From Klebsiella planticola ATCC 33531 (lineage in GTDB: Bacteria; Pseudomonadota; Gammaproteobacteria; Enterobacterales; Enterobacteriaceae): 64,000 bases of DNA. Shown one piece after another: positions 1 through 8,286 of this stretch; position 1 is the stretch's first letter, and every line of letters begins with the position of its first letter. The notes under the pieces were generated by a model. The model did no database searches. It was not told where the DNA came from and worked only from the letters and a program-made list of their open reading frames with translations. The translations under genes and the position numbers were made by a program. The stretch is taken from positions 113,024 through 177,023 of the forward strand of contig NZ_JMPP01000033.1 of the NCBI RefSeq assembly GCF_000735435.1, given 5' to 3'.

Positions 1-176
1 AGCCTACGCTGGTTGGCGGCGTGCCTGAAATCAGCTGGCTGGGCATTTATCCCTATCTGGAAACCCTGACGCCACAGGTGATTTTACTGATTGCTGCCCT
101 GGTTGCCCTGTGGATTACGCTCCGCCGCAATCACCTACCCACAGCACAGATAAAAAATAATATTTCAACATTATAA
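1..176 (+). CDS. FTR1-family iron permease, C-terminal end (partial)
   Basis: The reading frame is open from the window edge (first full codon at 3) to TAA at 174-176 and encodes 57 residues. It reads through VPEISWLGIYPYLETLTPQ and then a hydrophobic stretch (VILLIAALVALW), ending in a basic, polar tail. This fits the last transmembrane helix of an FTR1-type high-affinity iron permease. The family link rests mainly on position: in P19 iron-uptake loci the FTR1 permease gene lies directly before the P19 gene, as here (19-nt gap). The protein would move iron across the inner membrane with FetP/P19 as periplasmic partner. Only the tail is visible, so the identity is probable rather than proven. 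Confidence 0.6.
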   Translation, partial: PTLVGGVPEISWLGIYPYLETLTPQVILLIAALVALWITLRRNHLPTAQIKNNISTL

Positions 177-194
177 GACGCGAGGATTTGTCAA

Positions 195-722
195 ATGACC
201 ATCAAAAAGAGCCTGATTATCGGCGCCACCGTGGCCGCTATTTTTACCGCGCCCGCGGCGCTGGCCTTTAAAGAGTATCCGGCAGGTGAACCGGTCACCA
301 TGAATGAGATGGAGATCGCCGCCGTCTATCTTCAGCCGATTGATATGGAACCGCGCGGAATGGGTCTGCCGGCAGCGAAATCAGATATCCATCTGGAGGC
401 CGATATTCATGCGGTTGAAGGGGGAAAGAATGGTTTTGGCGCCGGTGAATGGATTCCCTATTTGACCATTGCCTATACCCTGGTCAATAGCGATACCGGT
501 GAAAAGCAGGAGGGGACTTTTATGCCGATGGTCGCAAGCGACGGTCCGCACTATGGCGCCAATATTAAAATGATGGGCGTCGGCAATTATAAAGTGACGT
601 ACCACATTGAACCGCCATCAAAAGCCGGGATGCACCGTCATACCGACAGCGAAACCGGGGTGGGCCGCTGGTGGAAACCGTTCGATGTCAGCTATGAATT
701 CAAATACGTCGGCCTGAACTAA
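195..722 (+). CDS. fetP: Periplasmic iron-transport accessory protein FetP/P19 (Tpd family)
   Basis: This 175-residue protein has a Sec signal peptide with a likely AlaLeuAla-Phe cleavage after residue 24. P19/FetP proteins are periplasmic dimers that bind copper and iron and are needed for uptake of iron through the partner FTR1 permease. Family-type metal ligands are visible: H66 and E68 in DIHLEADIH, methionines at 110/112, H119, and H147/H149 in the MHRH segment. The ATG at 195 has a GAGGA ribosome site about 8 nt upstream. The downstream order (DUF2318 protein, two FtsX-like permeases, ATPase, thioredoxin) matches the p19 iron loci known from Campylobacter and enterobacteria. A strong hairpin follows the stop codon. 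Confidence 0.9.
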   Translation: MTIKKSLIIGATVAAIFTAPAALAFKEYPAGEPVTMNEMEIAAVYLQPIDMEPRGMGLPAAKSDIHLEADIHAVEGGKNGFGAGEWIPYLTIAYTLVNSDTGEKQEGTFMPMVASDGPHYGANIKMMGVGNYKVTYHIEPPSKAGMHRHTDSETGVGRWWKPFDVSYEFKYVGLN

Positions 723-732
723 ACGTTCGTCG

Positions 733-760
733 CGCAGGATGGCCAGCATGCCGTCCTGCG
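733..760 (+). other. Intercistronic hairpin between fetP and the DUF2318 gene
   Basis: An 11-bp stem (33-43 pairing with 50-60 of this block, one T-G pair) closes a 6-nt loop: CGCAGGATGGC, loop CAGCAT, GCCGTCCTGCG. No T tract follows, so it is more likely an mRNA-stabilising or partial-attenuation structure than a full terminator. It would favour high levels of the periplasmic protein over the membrane parts. Confidence 0.6.
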
Positions 761-811
761 GTGTATTACCGCATGCGGATTGCACCTTATCCGCCGAACC
801 GGGTCGAAGTT

Positions 812-2191
812 ATGAGTTATTTTTTCGTCACCACGCTGCAGGTTTTTTTCTGTATTACGCTGCTGTCCTCGGTTCTCTGGGGCCGCGGCGTGTCTCCTTC
901 ACTGCGCCCCCTCACGTGGACGCTGCTCACGGCGCTGGCCAGTGGGCTACTGGCCGGACTGTTTATTCGCGGGAGCCAGACGCTACAGCTGATGCTGGTG
1001 AGCGGAGAAATCCTCCTTTCCGTGCTGTTTTTACTGAGCTTCTGGTGGGCCTCGCCGCGTCTGCGCTACGTGTGGCAATGGATCCTCGTATTTGGCGCCG
1101 CCCGTCACTGGGCTCTGGACCCCAATCTTGGCGGATTAACCTCCACCCACGTGCTGAACACCGACCTGCTGCTGAACCTGACCGCGCTGGCGCTGGCCGT
1201 TGCGCTGCTGTGTCTGGCCGCGGTGCTGTGCGCTCTGCTGCTGCGCCGGATGAGCTGGCCGTACTGGCCGCTGGCGATTCTGCTGATGATCCTGCTTTGG
1301 CTACCGATGTTCGGCAATCTGCTGCTGCTGTTGATGAAGCTGCAAATCATCCCCTTACTGAAGCCGCTGCTGAGTTTTGTGGCCAAAGTGACCAACAATG
1401 CCGCCGGGTACAGCTGGCTTGCAGCCGCCGTGCTCCTGCTGCTGTGTCTGTGCTGGACCCCGACTCTTCGTCGCTATGCCCGGGCGGTGAAGGCGGCGGC
1501 GGAGCCGGTTACCCGTCGACTGGCGTTGGCCGAGCGCCGCAGCGCTGTCCGCCTCTGGTTAACGACGATCTGCTGTGCGCTGGTGATTGCAGGTGGCCAG
1601 CTGTGGTGGGATCTGGTGGCCTCCCGGCCGCCGAGGCTATCGGAAGCTCAGCCGGTCAGCCTTGCCGCTGATGGTCTGGTCCATATTCCGCTTACACAGG
1701 TTCGCGACGGCAAACTGCACCGTTTCGTCTGGGTGGCAGACGACGGTAAGGCGGTGCGCTTTTTTGTCATCAACCGCTATCCCGACAAATTACGCTTTGG
1801 CGTGGTATTTGACGCCTGTCTGCTGTGCGGCGATCAGGGATATGTCATGGAAGGTAACCAGGTGATTTGTGTCGCCTGCGGGGTACACATATTTATTCCT
1901 TCGATTGGTAAACCCGGCGGCTGTAATCCGGTGCCGATCGATGGCTGGCATAACGACGAACGTGAGTTGACGATACCCGGTGCGGCCCTGGCCGTCGGAG
2001 GCAACTATTTCTCTACCGTGCTGACTATCAAGGTGACCGACCCGGTGGACGGGACGGCTCTGACCAACACGGCGGCTGAGTATAAATACAGCTATGCAGG
2101 CAGAACCTGGTTTTTTGCCTCTGAAGCAAACTACAACCGTTTCCGCAACGCGCCAGAGACGTTTGTTCCCGGCACGGCGCAGGAGGAGTAA
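812..2191 (+). CDS. DUF2318 membrane protein with CxxC...CxxC domain (P19 iron-uptake locus)
   Basis: With the ATG at 812 the protein has 459 residues (MSYFFVTTLQ...). The frame is open further upstream (GTG 761, ATG 773), but those starts lie on or beside the hairpin and add a non-hydrophobic leader, so 812 is preferred. The first two thirds carry about seven hydrophobic helices. The C-terminal third is periplasmic or cytosolic and holds two CxxC pairs, C336/C339 and C353/C356, then a further Cys near 370: the DUF2318 signature thought to bind an Fe-S cluster or heme. The last 50 residues (YKYSYAGRTWFFASEANYN) resemble a YHS/TRASH metal-sensing fold without its cysteines. The likely role is electron transfer that supports iron reduction or oxidation in the P19 system; this is inference from the family. 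Confidence 0.82.
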   Translation: MSYFFVTTLQVFFCITLLSSVLWGRGVSPSLRPLTWTLLTALASGLLAGLFIRGSQTLQLMLVSGEILLSVLFLLSFWWASPRLRYVWQWILVFGAARHWALDPNLGGLTSTHVLNTDLLLNLTALALAVALLCLAAVLCALLLRRMSWPYWPLAILLMILLWLPMFGNLLLLLMKLQIIPLLKPLLSFVAKVTNNAAGYSWLAAAVLLLLCLCWTPTLRRYARAVKAAAEPVTRRLALAERRSAVRLWLTTICCALVIAGGQLWWDLVASRPPRLSEAQPVSLAADGLVHIPLTQVRDGKLHRFVWVADDGKAVRFFVINRYPDKLRFGVVFDACLLCGDQGYVMEGNQVICVACGVHIFIPSIGKPGGCNPVPIDGWHNDERELTIPGAALAVGGNYFSTVLTIKVTDPVDGTALTNTAAEYKYSYAGRTWFFASEANYNRFRNAPETFVPGTAQEE

Positions 2192-2193
2192 CC

Positions 2194-3477
2194 ATGCTGT
2201 GGCGAATGATCTATCAGTCATGGGGGCGTAATCTGCGCCGCAAAGCGCTGGCGGTGTTAACCGTTTTCCTGGCCACGAGTCTGATCTCGGCGCTGCTGGC
2301 TATTTCTATCGACATCGGTGACAAAATGTCCCGCGAGCTGAAATCCTACGGTGCCAATATCTTAATTGAACCGGCCGGGCAGGCAGCGCTACCTGCGTTG
2401 TTCAGCGAGCAAAGCAACCCGCTGGCCAGCGATGATTTCCTTGATGAGTCCGAGCTGGCGAATATTAAAGATATCTTCTGGCGAAATAATATCGTCGGTT
2501 TTGCGCCAATGCTCAGCGGCGAGGCGACCGTTGACGGGCACGAAATCCGTCTGCTCGGCACCTTCTTCAGCCAGCCGGTCGCGATACCGGATGAAGAGGG
2601 TTATGAGACCGGGCAGCGCACGGTCAGCCCGTTCTGGAAGGTGACTGGCACCTGGCCGCAGGAACCTGTAGGCAAGACGCCGCAAACATTAGTCGGGCAT
2701 GCGCTGGCGCGTAATTACGGCTGGCAACCCGGTGACCATCTCAGGCTACAGGTGGCGAACGAGACCGTGGATGTGGTGGTCAGCGGCGTTCTCTCCAGCG
2801 GTGGTGATGAAGACAACCAGCTGGTGATGCCGCTTAGCATCGTACAGCGGCTGCTGGGCCTGACGGGAAAAATACAGGCAATTCGCGTATCGGCCCTGAC
2901 GGTACCAGAAAATGAGCTGTCGCGCCGGGCGCGTGAGAATCTCGAGGCTCTGAACGCTGAAGAGTATGACCTGTGGTATTGCACGGCGTATGTCTCTTCT
3001 ATTGCTCACCAGCTGGAGGAGGCCATTTCCGGTGCAGAAGTGCGCCCGGTCTGGCAGGTTGCGGCCTCGGAGGGCGTAGTTATCGATAAAATTCAGCTGC
3101 TGATGGCGGTCGTCACCCTGGCGGCATTGGCCGCTGCGGCAATGGGGATTGCCTCGCTGATGACCAGTACCATTATGGAGCGAGCCCGGGAGATCGGCCT
3201 GATGAAAGCGCTTGGCGCCCGACAGTGGCAAATTTTGCTGCTGTTTTATCTTGAAGCAGCGCTGGGCGGGCTGGCAGGTGGGGGGCTGGGCTGTGTTGCT
3301 GGCTGGGGGCTGGCGAAGATGATTGGCCTGATGCTCTTTGCCACGCCGCTCGACTTTGCCTGGGTGGTGGTGCCCTGTGTGCTGGTGATCGCAGTGCTGA
3401 TTGCGCTTATCGGCACCTGGTTCCCGGCGCGTCGAATCGCCCGACTTTATCCCGTGGAGGTGCTGTATGGCCGCTAA
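2194..3477 (+). CDS. FtsX/MacB-like ABC permease 1 of the P19 iron locus
   Basis: This 427-residue protein has the MacB/FtsX layout: one N-terminal helix near residues 15-40, a large extracytoplasmic domain, and three C-terminal helices. The cytoplasmic loop IMERAREIGLMKALGA is the typical FtsX-family coupling motif. The ATG at 2194 follows AGGAGGAG and lies 2 nt after the previous stop, so translation is probably coupled. It pairs with the next permease and the ATPase at 4602. In Campylobacter p19 loci the equivalent pair is required for the iron-uptake function, but the exported or moved substrate is not settled. Confidence 0.85.
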   Translation: MLWRMIYQSWGRNLRRKALAVLTVFLATSLISALLAISIDIGDKMSRELKSYGANILIEPAGQAALPALFSEQSNPLASDDFLDESELANIKDIFWRNNIVGFAPMLSGEATVDGHEIRLLGTFFSQPVAIPDEEGYETGQRTVSPFWKVTGTWPQEPVGKTPQTLVGHALARNYGWQPGDHLRLQVANETVDVVVSGVLSSGGDEDNQLVMPLSIVQRLLGLTGKIQAIRVSALTVPENELSRRARENLEALNAEEYDLWYCTAYVSSIAHQLEEAISGAEVRPVWQVAASEGVVIDKIQLLMAVVTLAALAAAAMGIASLMTSTIMERAREIGLMKALGARQWQILLLFYLEAALGGLAGGGLGCVAGWGLAKMIGLMLFATPLDFAWVVVPCVLVIAVLIALIGTWFPARRIARLYPVEVLYGR

Positions 3478-4597
3478 GCGCGACATGCTGTGGCTATTAG
3501 TCTGGCGGGCGCTGCGTCTGCGTCTGCAGCGCGTCGGCGTCGTGTTCACCGCGCTGGCGGTTGGTGCGACCATCGTGACGGCGCTTTCCGCCGTGTGGTT
3601 TGATATCAACAGCAAAATGAGCGAGGAGCTGCGGACCTTCGGCGCAAATTTTTATATCGGGCCTGGGCACGGTACCCGTATGCCGCAGCCGACACTGCAG
3701 GCGATTATTGACGATGCGCCGAAGGGACTGATTCATGGCGCCAGCCCCTGGCTATACGGCACGGCGCGTACCGAGCTGGAAAAAGTGGCGATCGTCGGCG
3801 TGTGGTTTGAGTCGCTGCAAAAGCTGGTGCCGTACTGGCAGGTCAGTGGCAACTGGATCGGCGTCAGCTTTGACGATCGCAATGCGATGGTGGGCGTTAA
3901 GCTGGCTCAGCGGCTGGCGCTAAACGTTGGCGATAGCGTCACGCTGGTGGACCATCAGCGGCGCAAAAAACTGCTGATCAAGGGGATCGTCGAAGCCGGT
4001 GACGCGACCGATAACATGCTGATTGTCAGCCTGAACGTGGCGCAGGCGTGGCTGCAAAAGCCCGCGATTATCAGCCACGGTCTGCTGAGCGTCAGTAACG
4101 ATCTCGGCCAGGTGGAAAGCTATGCCGGGCAGCTGCAGCAGCGCTATCCCGCGCTGGAGATCCGCCCGGTCCGTAAGGTCTCGGCATCCGAAGGCCAGGT
4201 ACTGGATAAAATCAAAGGGCTGATGGGGCTGGTCTCTCTGGTGATTCTGGCGCTGTCGTCCTTGTGCGTGAATACCACCCTGATGGCGATTGTGGGTGAA
4301 CGCGCCCGTGAGTTTGCGCTGCAAAAAGCGCTGGGCGCCAGCAATGGCGATATTATCCGCCAGATGCTGCTCGAAACCAGCATTATCACTCTGGCAGCGG
4401 TGGTCTGCGGCTGGCTGCTCGGCTATCTGCTCGCCCAACTGCTGGGGCTGACCGTGTTTAATGCCACTATTTCGCTGCGCCTGCCGGTGCTGCCGATAAC
4501 CCTGGCGCTGTCTTTGCTGGTCGCCTTGCTGGCGGCCATTGTTCCGGTACGCCGCGCGGTAAGCGTTGAACCGGCGAAAGTGTTGAAAGGAGAATAA
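3467..4597 (+). CDS. FtsX/MacB-like ABC permease 2 of the P19 iron locus
   Basis: The protein is 376 residues from the ATG at 3467 (MAAKRDMLWLL), which has GGAGG 6 nt upstream and overlaps the end of the preceding permease by 11 nt. An upstream extension of the frame to 3401 lies inside the previous gene and is not used. It has the same architecture as its neighbour: an N-terminal helix, an extracytoplasmic domain, and three C-terminal helices with the coupling loop VGERAREFALQKALGA. The two permeases probably form a heterodimer with the following ATPase. Confidence 0.85.
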   Translation: MAAKRDMLWLLVWRALRLRLQRVGVVFTALAVGATIVTALSAVWFDINSKMSEELRTFGANFYIGPGHGTRMPQPTLQAIIDDAPKGLIHGASPWLYGTARTELEKVAIVGVWFESLQKLVPYWQVSGNWIGVSFDDRNAMVGVKLAQRLALNVGDSVTLVDHQRRKKLLIKGIVEAGDATDNMLIVSLNVAQAWLQKPAIISHGLLSVSNDLGQVESYAGQLQQRYPALEIRPVRKVSASEGQVLDKIKGLMGLVSLVILALSSLCVNTTLMAIVGERAREFALQKALGASNGDIIRQMLLETSIITLAAVVCGWLLGYLLAQLLGLTVFNATISLRLPVLPITLALSLLVALLAAIVPVRRAVSVEPAKVLKGE

Positions 4598-4601
4598 CGC
4601 C

Positions 4602-5297
4602 ATGACCGTCACGCCTTTACGTCAGATGGCGATTGAAACCCGTCATTTATCTAAGCGCTTCGGCGATGTTAGCGCGCTGGATGACATTAATTTGCGCATC
4701 GCCCGCGGTGAGTTCGTCGCCATTATGGGGGCATCAGGTTCCGGGAAAACCACGCTGATGAATATCCTGACCTGTCTGGACACCGCCAGCGAGGGGCAGG
4801 TTATCCTCGACGGAACCGATGCGGCGGCGCTGGATGAAGAAGGGCGGCGGCGCGTTCGCGCGCAGAAGATAGGCCTGGTGTTTCAGCAGTTCCATCTGAT
4901 TCCTTTTCTGACGGCGCTGGAAAACATCATGCTGGCGCAGCATTACCACAGCGTCGTCGATGAGGCGGCGGCCAGGGCAGTTCTGGCGCAGGTTGGCCTT
5001 GAACATCGCATGACCCATTTACCCAGCCAGCTCTCCGGCGGGGAGCAGCAGCGTGTCTGTATTGCCCGGGCGCTGGTCAATGAACCCCCGGTGATTTTTG
5101 CCGATGAGCCCACCGGTAACCTGGATGAAGAGAATGAACAGCGGGTGCTGGACCTGCTGACCGACCTGCATCGTCAGGGGCGCACTATCGTGATGGTGAC
5201 CCACAACCCGGCGCTGGGAAAATTCGCTGACCGTATCGTCCGGCTCCAGCACGGCAAATATCTCGGCGAGGAGGTTAATACCGATGCGCATGCCTGA
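4602..5297 (+). CDS. LolD/MacB-type ABC ATPase of the P19 iron locus
   Basis: A 231-residue ATPase with Walker [10 protein letters not shown] (43-51), Q loop near residue 95, signature LSGGEQQR (144-151) and Walker [10 protein letters not shown] (about 164-172). The motif set and length place it with LolD/MacB/FtsE ATPases that drive FtsX-like permeases, matching the two permeases upstream. The ATG at 4602 follows AAAGGAG. Its 3' end overlaps the thioredoxin gene by 14 nt. Confidence 0.9.
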   Translation: MTVTPLRQMAIETRHLSKRFGDVSALDDINLRIARGEFVAIMGASGSGKTTLMNILTCLDTASEGQVILDGTDAAALDEEGRRRVRAQKIGLVFQQFHLIPFLTALENIMLAQHYHSVVDEAAARAVLAQVGLEHRMTHLPSQLSGGEQQRVCIARALVNEPPVIFADEPTGNLDEENEQRVLDLLTDLHRQGRTIVMVTHNPALGKFADRIVRLQHGKYLGEEVNTDAHA

Positions 5298-5772
5298 AGT
5301 CATGATAACGATACTGCTGCTTCTGCTGCTGGCAGGCTGTAAAGAAGAGAAGCTGGCCCGTGGCGAGACGGCACCTGCGCTGGCGGCTTTTGATATGCAA
5401 GGCAAACCTGCCGGCCTGGAACGCTGGGAGGGGAAGGCGGTGTATCTCAATTTCTGGTCGGCCAACTGCGGAGGTTGTCTCGCGGAAATGGATACGCTGC
5501 AGGCGCTCAGCCAACGCTGGCCGGATAAGCTGGTAGTGGTGGGGGTGAATACCGACCCGGAGCAGGTGGATATCGCTCCGCTGCTGGCGAAGCATGGCAT
5601 CAGCTACCCGGTGCTGCGCGACCAGCTGCATATCACTCAGGATCGTTATCAGGTGATCGGGACGCCGACATCGATAGTGATTGACGCACGCGGGCGGGTG
5701 CGCGACCTGCATCAGGGGTGGCGAAAACCCGAAGAACTCCAGGCGGTTTTTACCCGCCTGGCCCAGCCTTAA
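5284..5772 (+). CDS. TlpA-like thioredoxin lipoprotein
   Basis: This 162-residue protein starts with a short signal ending in a lipobox (LLAGC, Cys19), so it should be a membrane-anchored periplasmic protein. The thioredoxin-like domain carries an active site NCGGC with C62 and C65; TlpA/ResA proteins have WCxxC, so the site is atypical. TlpA-like thioredoxins close many P19 loci and probably keep the cysteines of the DUF2318 protein reduced (inference). It overlaps the ATPase gene and ends the operon. Confidence 0.85.
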   Translation: MRMPEVMITILLLLLLAGCKEEKLARGETAPALAAFDMQGKPAGLERWEGKAVYLNFWSANCGGCLAEMDTLQALSQRWPDKLVVVGVNTDPEQVDIAPLLAKHGISYPVLRDQLHITQDRYQVIGTPTSIVIDARGRVRDLHQGWRKPEELQAVFTRLAQP

Positions 5773-5781
5773 TAGCGATAT

Positions 5782-5799
5782 CCCGGGCGTCGGCCCGGG
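5782..5799. terminator. GC-rich hairpin between convergent genes
   Basis: CCCGGGC, loop GTCG, GCCCGGG: a perfect 7-bp stem between the ends of the thioredoxin gene (+) and the aldolase gene (-). No T run is present on either strand, so termination would be weak or Rho-assisted. Confidence 0.4.
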
Positions 5800-5813
5800 A
5801 GAGGGAGGATCGC

Positions 5814-6545
5814 TCAGTCCAGCAGCGAAGGATCGGCATCTATCATCAGCTGCTTCATCTCGGCGAAGTGCTGGCGGGAAAAATCGGCAATGTTCTCCCA
5901 GTCCTGGGCGGTTTTCTCCGCCACCTCAGCCGACAACACCTTTAGCGGCTGGCCGGTTGACCACGCGGTGACCAGAATCTGACAGGCCCGCTCCAGCGTC
6001 CAGATATCGTCAAACGCCTCGCCGATGGTCGCGGCGGTAACCAGTACCCCGTGGTTGCCCATCAGCAGGCGGCGCTTATCCGCCAACAGCCCGGCCAGTC
6101 TCGCCCCTTCGGCGACGGTATCCGCCATTCCGCCGTACAGCGTATCCACCGCCACACGATTAAAATAACGCGCGCTATTCTGATCGACCGGCAGGATCTG
6201 CGGGTTCGCCAGGCAGGCGACGCTGGTGGTGTAGATCGGATGCAGATGCAGCACCGCCCGCGCCTGCGGCAGCCGCTGATGAATCTGGCCGTGGATCGCC
6301 CATGCGGTGGCGTCCACGTCCGGCCGCAGCGCGGTCGCTTCATCATCGGCATCGAGCAGCAGCAGGTCGCTGGCGCGGATCCGCGAAAAGTGTTTCCACT
6401 TCGGATTCAGCAGAAACTTTTTGCCGTCCGCCGACAGGGCCGCGCTAAAGTGGTTGGCGACGGCCTCATGCATGCCGAGATGCGCGATGATGCGAAAGGT
6501 CGCCGCCAGATCGATCCGCGTTTGTTCTTCGAAAGAGTAAGCCAT
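5814..6545 (-). CDS. Class II aldolase/adducin-family protein
   Basis: A 243-residue cytoplasmic protein of the class II aldolase fold. Zinc ligands typical of the family are visible: H100 and H102 in the LHLHPIYTT segment and H165 in MGNHGVLV. The family includes fuculose-phosphate aldolase and ribulose-phosphate 4-epimerase, which act through an enediolate stabilised by zinc, as well as decarboxylases and members of unknown substrate. It is the last gene of a four-gene minus-strand operon, 4 nt after the binding-protein gene. I infer retro-aldol cleavage of a compound hydroxylated by the dioxygenase encoded upstream, but the substrate cannot be read from the sequence. Confidence 0.8.
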   Translation of the reverse strand: MAYSFEEQTRIDLAATFRIIAHLGMHEAVANHFSAALSADGKKFLLNPKWKHFSRIRASDLLLLDADDEATALRPDVDATAWAIHGQIHQRLPQARAVLHLHPIYTTSVACLANPQILPVDQNSARYFNRVAVDTLYGGMADTVAEGARLAGLLADKRRLLMGNHGVLVTAATIGEAFDDIWTLERACQILVTAWSTGQPLKVLSAEVAEKTAQDWENIADFSRQHFAEMKQLMIDADPSLLD

Positions 6546-6549
6546 CGCC

Positions 6550-7368
6550 TTACTCCGCTTTTGGCATCAGGGTTTTCAGGTCGTCTTCCGTCGGCGGCTG
6601 GAAGTGATATTTTTTCAGCAGCGCCGCGTATTCCGGCGTGGCGCTGAATTTCTTCAGCCCCTCCTCAAGGGCGCTTTTCACTTCGCTGTTGCCTTTTTTG
6701 ACGCCAAAGCCGTTGAGCACCGGGTAAATTAAGGTATCGGAAGAGATAACGATCCGGTCGCCCAACTTCTCAACGACGCCACGCGCGACCGCCGCGTCGG
6801 TAATCTGCGCCTCCACCGCCCGCGACAGCAGCGCCTGGGTGGTTTGCGGGTCGGTGCTGTACTCGCTCAGCACAATGGGCGGCAGGCCTTTCTTCACGCA
6901 ATAGTCCGCCGACAGTTTTTGCAGCTGCGCCAGCCAGGAGGTGGCTCCCATCGAGCCGATTTTATGGCCGCAGAACGCTTCCGGAGTTTTGGGCTGATAG
7001 CTGGCGCCTTTAAGCGCCAGGATCGATTCGCCGCTTTTCAGGTACGGCACCATGTCGATCACCTTCAGGCGTTCGGCGGTGATATACATCGAGGAGTTGG
7101 TAATGTCGAACCGCCCGCCCTGCAGACCGGGGATCAGATTAGGAAAGCGGGTATCGGTATTCACCGCCTCACGGCCAATGGTTTTAGCCAGACCGGCGAG
7201 AAACTCAATATCAAAACCGGCCGGTTGATTGTTTTGCATATATTCATAAGGATAAAAGGTCATATCCGAACCGGCGGTAATTTTCCCCGGCTGCAGGAAC
7301 GCCGCAAAAGTGCTGAACGAGGTCAGGGCGCCAGCGGTGCAAAGAAGCAGAACATTAAAGCGTTTCAT
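6550..7368 (-). CDS. ABC transporter substrate-binding protein, polar amino-acid type
   Basis: With the ATG at 7368 the protein is 272 residues; GGAGG lies 6 nt upstream, which fixes this start over an in-frame ATG at 7389. A signal peptide (MKRFNVLLLCTAGALTSFS) is followed by a family 3 periplasmic binding domain (YPYEYMQNNQPAGFDIEF, then ITNSSMYITAERLKVIDM). Proteins of this fold bind amino acids, opines or related amines and pass them to HisM/HisQ-type permeases. The fused permease-ATPase at 8287-9807 is the obvious partner; the dioxygenase gene lies between them. Confidence 0.87.
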   Translation of the reverse strand: MKRFNVLLLCTAGALTSFSTFAAFLQPGKITAGSDMTFYPYEYMQNNQPAGFDIEFLAGLAKTIGREAVNTDTRFPNLIPGLQGGRFDITNSSMYITAERLKVIDMVPYLKSGESILALKGASYQPKTPEAFCGHKIGSMGATSWLAQLQKLSADYCVKKGLPPIVLSEYSTDPQTTQALLSRAVEAQITDAAVARGVVEKLGDRIVISSDTLIYPVLNGFGVKKGNSEVKSALEEGLKKFSATPEYAALLKKYHFQPPTEDDLKTLMPKAE

Positions 7369-7388
7369 AAAAACCTCCAGGGATGACA

Positions 7389-8261
7389 TTACATGCTGGC
7401 AAGATCGTGGCCGGCTTGCTGAACGAAGAATGAGGCGCCGCGCGGCTTCTGCGGCAAACGTAGCTGGTTGGCGGCGCTGCGTACCAGGCCGCTCTCCACG
7501 CCGGCCACCAGCTGGCCCGCGTGCAGGCTTGGCAAGGGGTTTTCGCCAAAGGGCAGGGCGTCCTCGGCGGCGTAAACGCTGATAAACAGCGTCCGCGGCT
7601 GTTCGGTTTCATTGGGGCTCGAGGCGTGGAGCAGGCGGGTATGCATAAAGCACACCGAGCCTGACGGGCCAAAGCAGGCTTCGGGCTGCTGGCACTGCTC
7701 GGATACCACCTCGTCGTCAACCGAGCCGGTAAAACGCCCGTCCTGCCAGTGGGACCACAGCGGCCCCTTGTGGCTCCCCGGCACCACGTTCAGCGGGCCG
7801 TTTTCCGGTGTGACGTCGCTGACCATCAGCAGGGCAGTGATGATGTCGTCATTGCTGTGCGGCGTGAACAGAAAATCCTGATGCCATTTCACCTGCGTCG
7901 CGGTAAACGGCAGCTTGGAGTTGATTTTGCTGTGATGAAAACGGGTGCCGCTGCCGCCGATCAGCTGGGCGGCGATGGTCGCCATGCGCGATTGCAGGGC
8001 GGCATGTTCGAAGGCGACGGAAATCTCCGTCGGCGAACTGACCCGGCGCAGAGAAGGGTGATCGGCGCGGTGATCCCCTTCAAGGTCGAAACGCGGGCGA
8101 CCGTCCAGCGTCTCGCCCCACACCTCGGTATGGCGGCGGCTCTCTTCGACCCAACCGTCAAAATCCTGCTGCAAGGCGGCGATTTCGTCAGGGGACAGCA
8201 CCCCTTCGACCACCAGAAAACCCTGCTGATGAAACTGTTCGATTTGCCACTGCGCGATCAT
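7389..8261 (-). CDS. PhyH-family Fe(II)/2-oxoglutarate dioxygenase 1
   Basis: The protein is 290 residues from the ATG at 8261 (MIAQWQIEQF), which has AAAGGAAAAA just upstream; the longer frame to 8303 runs into the end of the preceding gene. The facial triad of phytanoyl-CoA dioxygenase-like enzymes is present: H127 and D129 in KWHQDF, and a distal His (H207 or H212 in HTRLLHASSPN), with R223 as the probable 2-oxoglutarate anchor. Such enzymes hydroxylate unactivated carbons using O2 and 2-oxoglutarate. The operon order (transporter, dioxygenase, binding protein, aldolase) suggests it oxidises the imported solute. Bacterial members act on phosphonates, ectoine or amino acids, so the substrate is open. 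Confidence 0.85.
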   Translation of the reverse strand: MIAQWQIEQFHQQGFLVVEGVLSPDEIAALQQDFDGWVEESRRHTEVWGETLDGRPRFDLEGDHRADHPSLRRVSSPTEISVAFEHAALQSRMATIAAQLIGGSGTRFHHSKINSKLPFTATQVKWHQDFLFTPHSNDDIITALLMVSDVTPENGPLNVVPGSHKGPLWSHWQDGRFTGSVDDEVVSEQCQQPEACFGPSGSVCFMHTRLLHASSPNETEQPRTLFISVYAAEDALPFGENPLPSLHAGQLVAGVESGLVRSAANQLRLPQKPRGASFFVQQAGHDLASM

Positions 8262-8286
8262 AATTTTTCCTTTCACAAGCGGAGAG

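Noticed and set aside
761..811. Longer start of the DUF2318 gene at GTG 761 or ATG 773
   Set aside because: The first lies directly at the end of the strong hairpin and both add a polar leader without a ribosome site.
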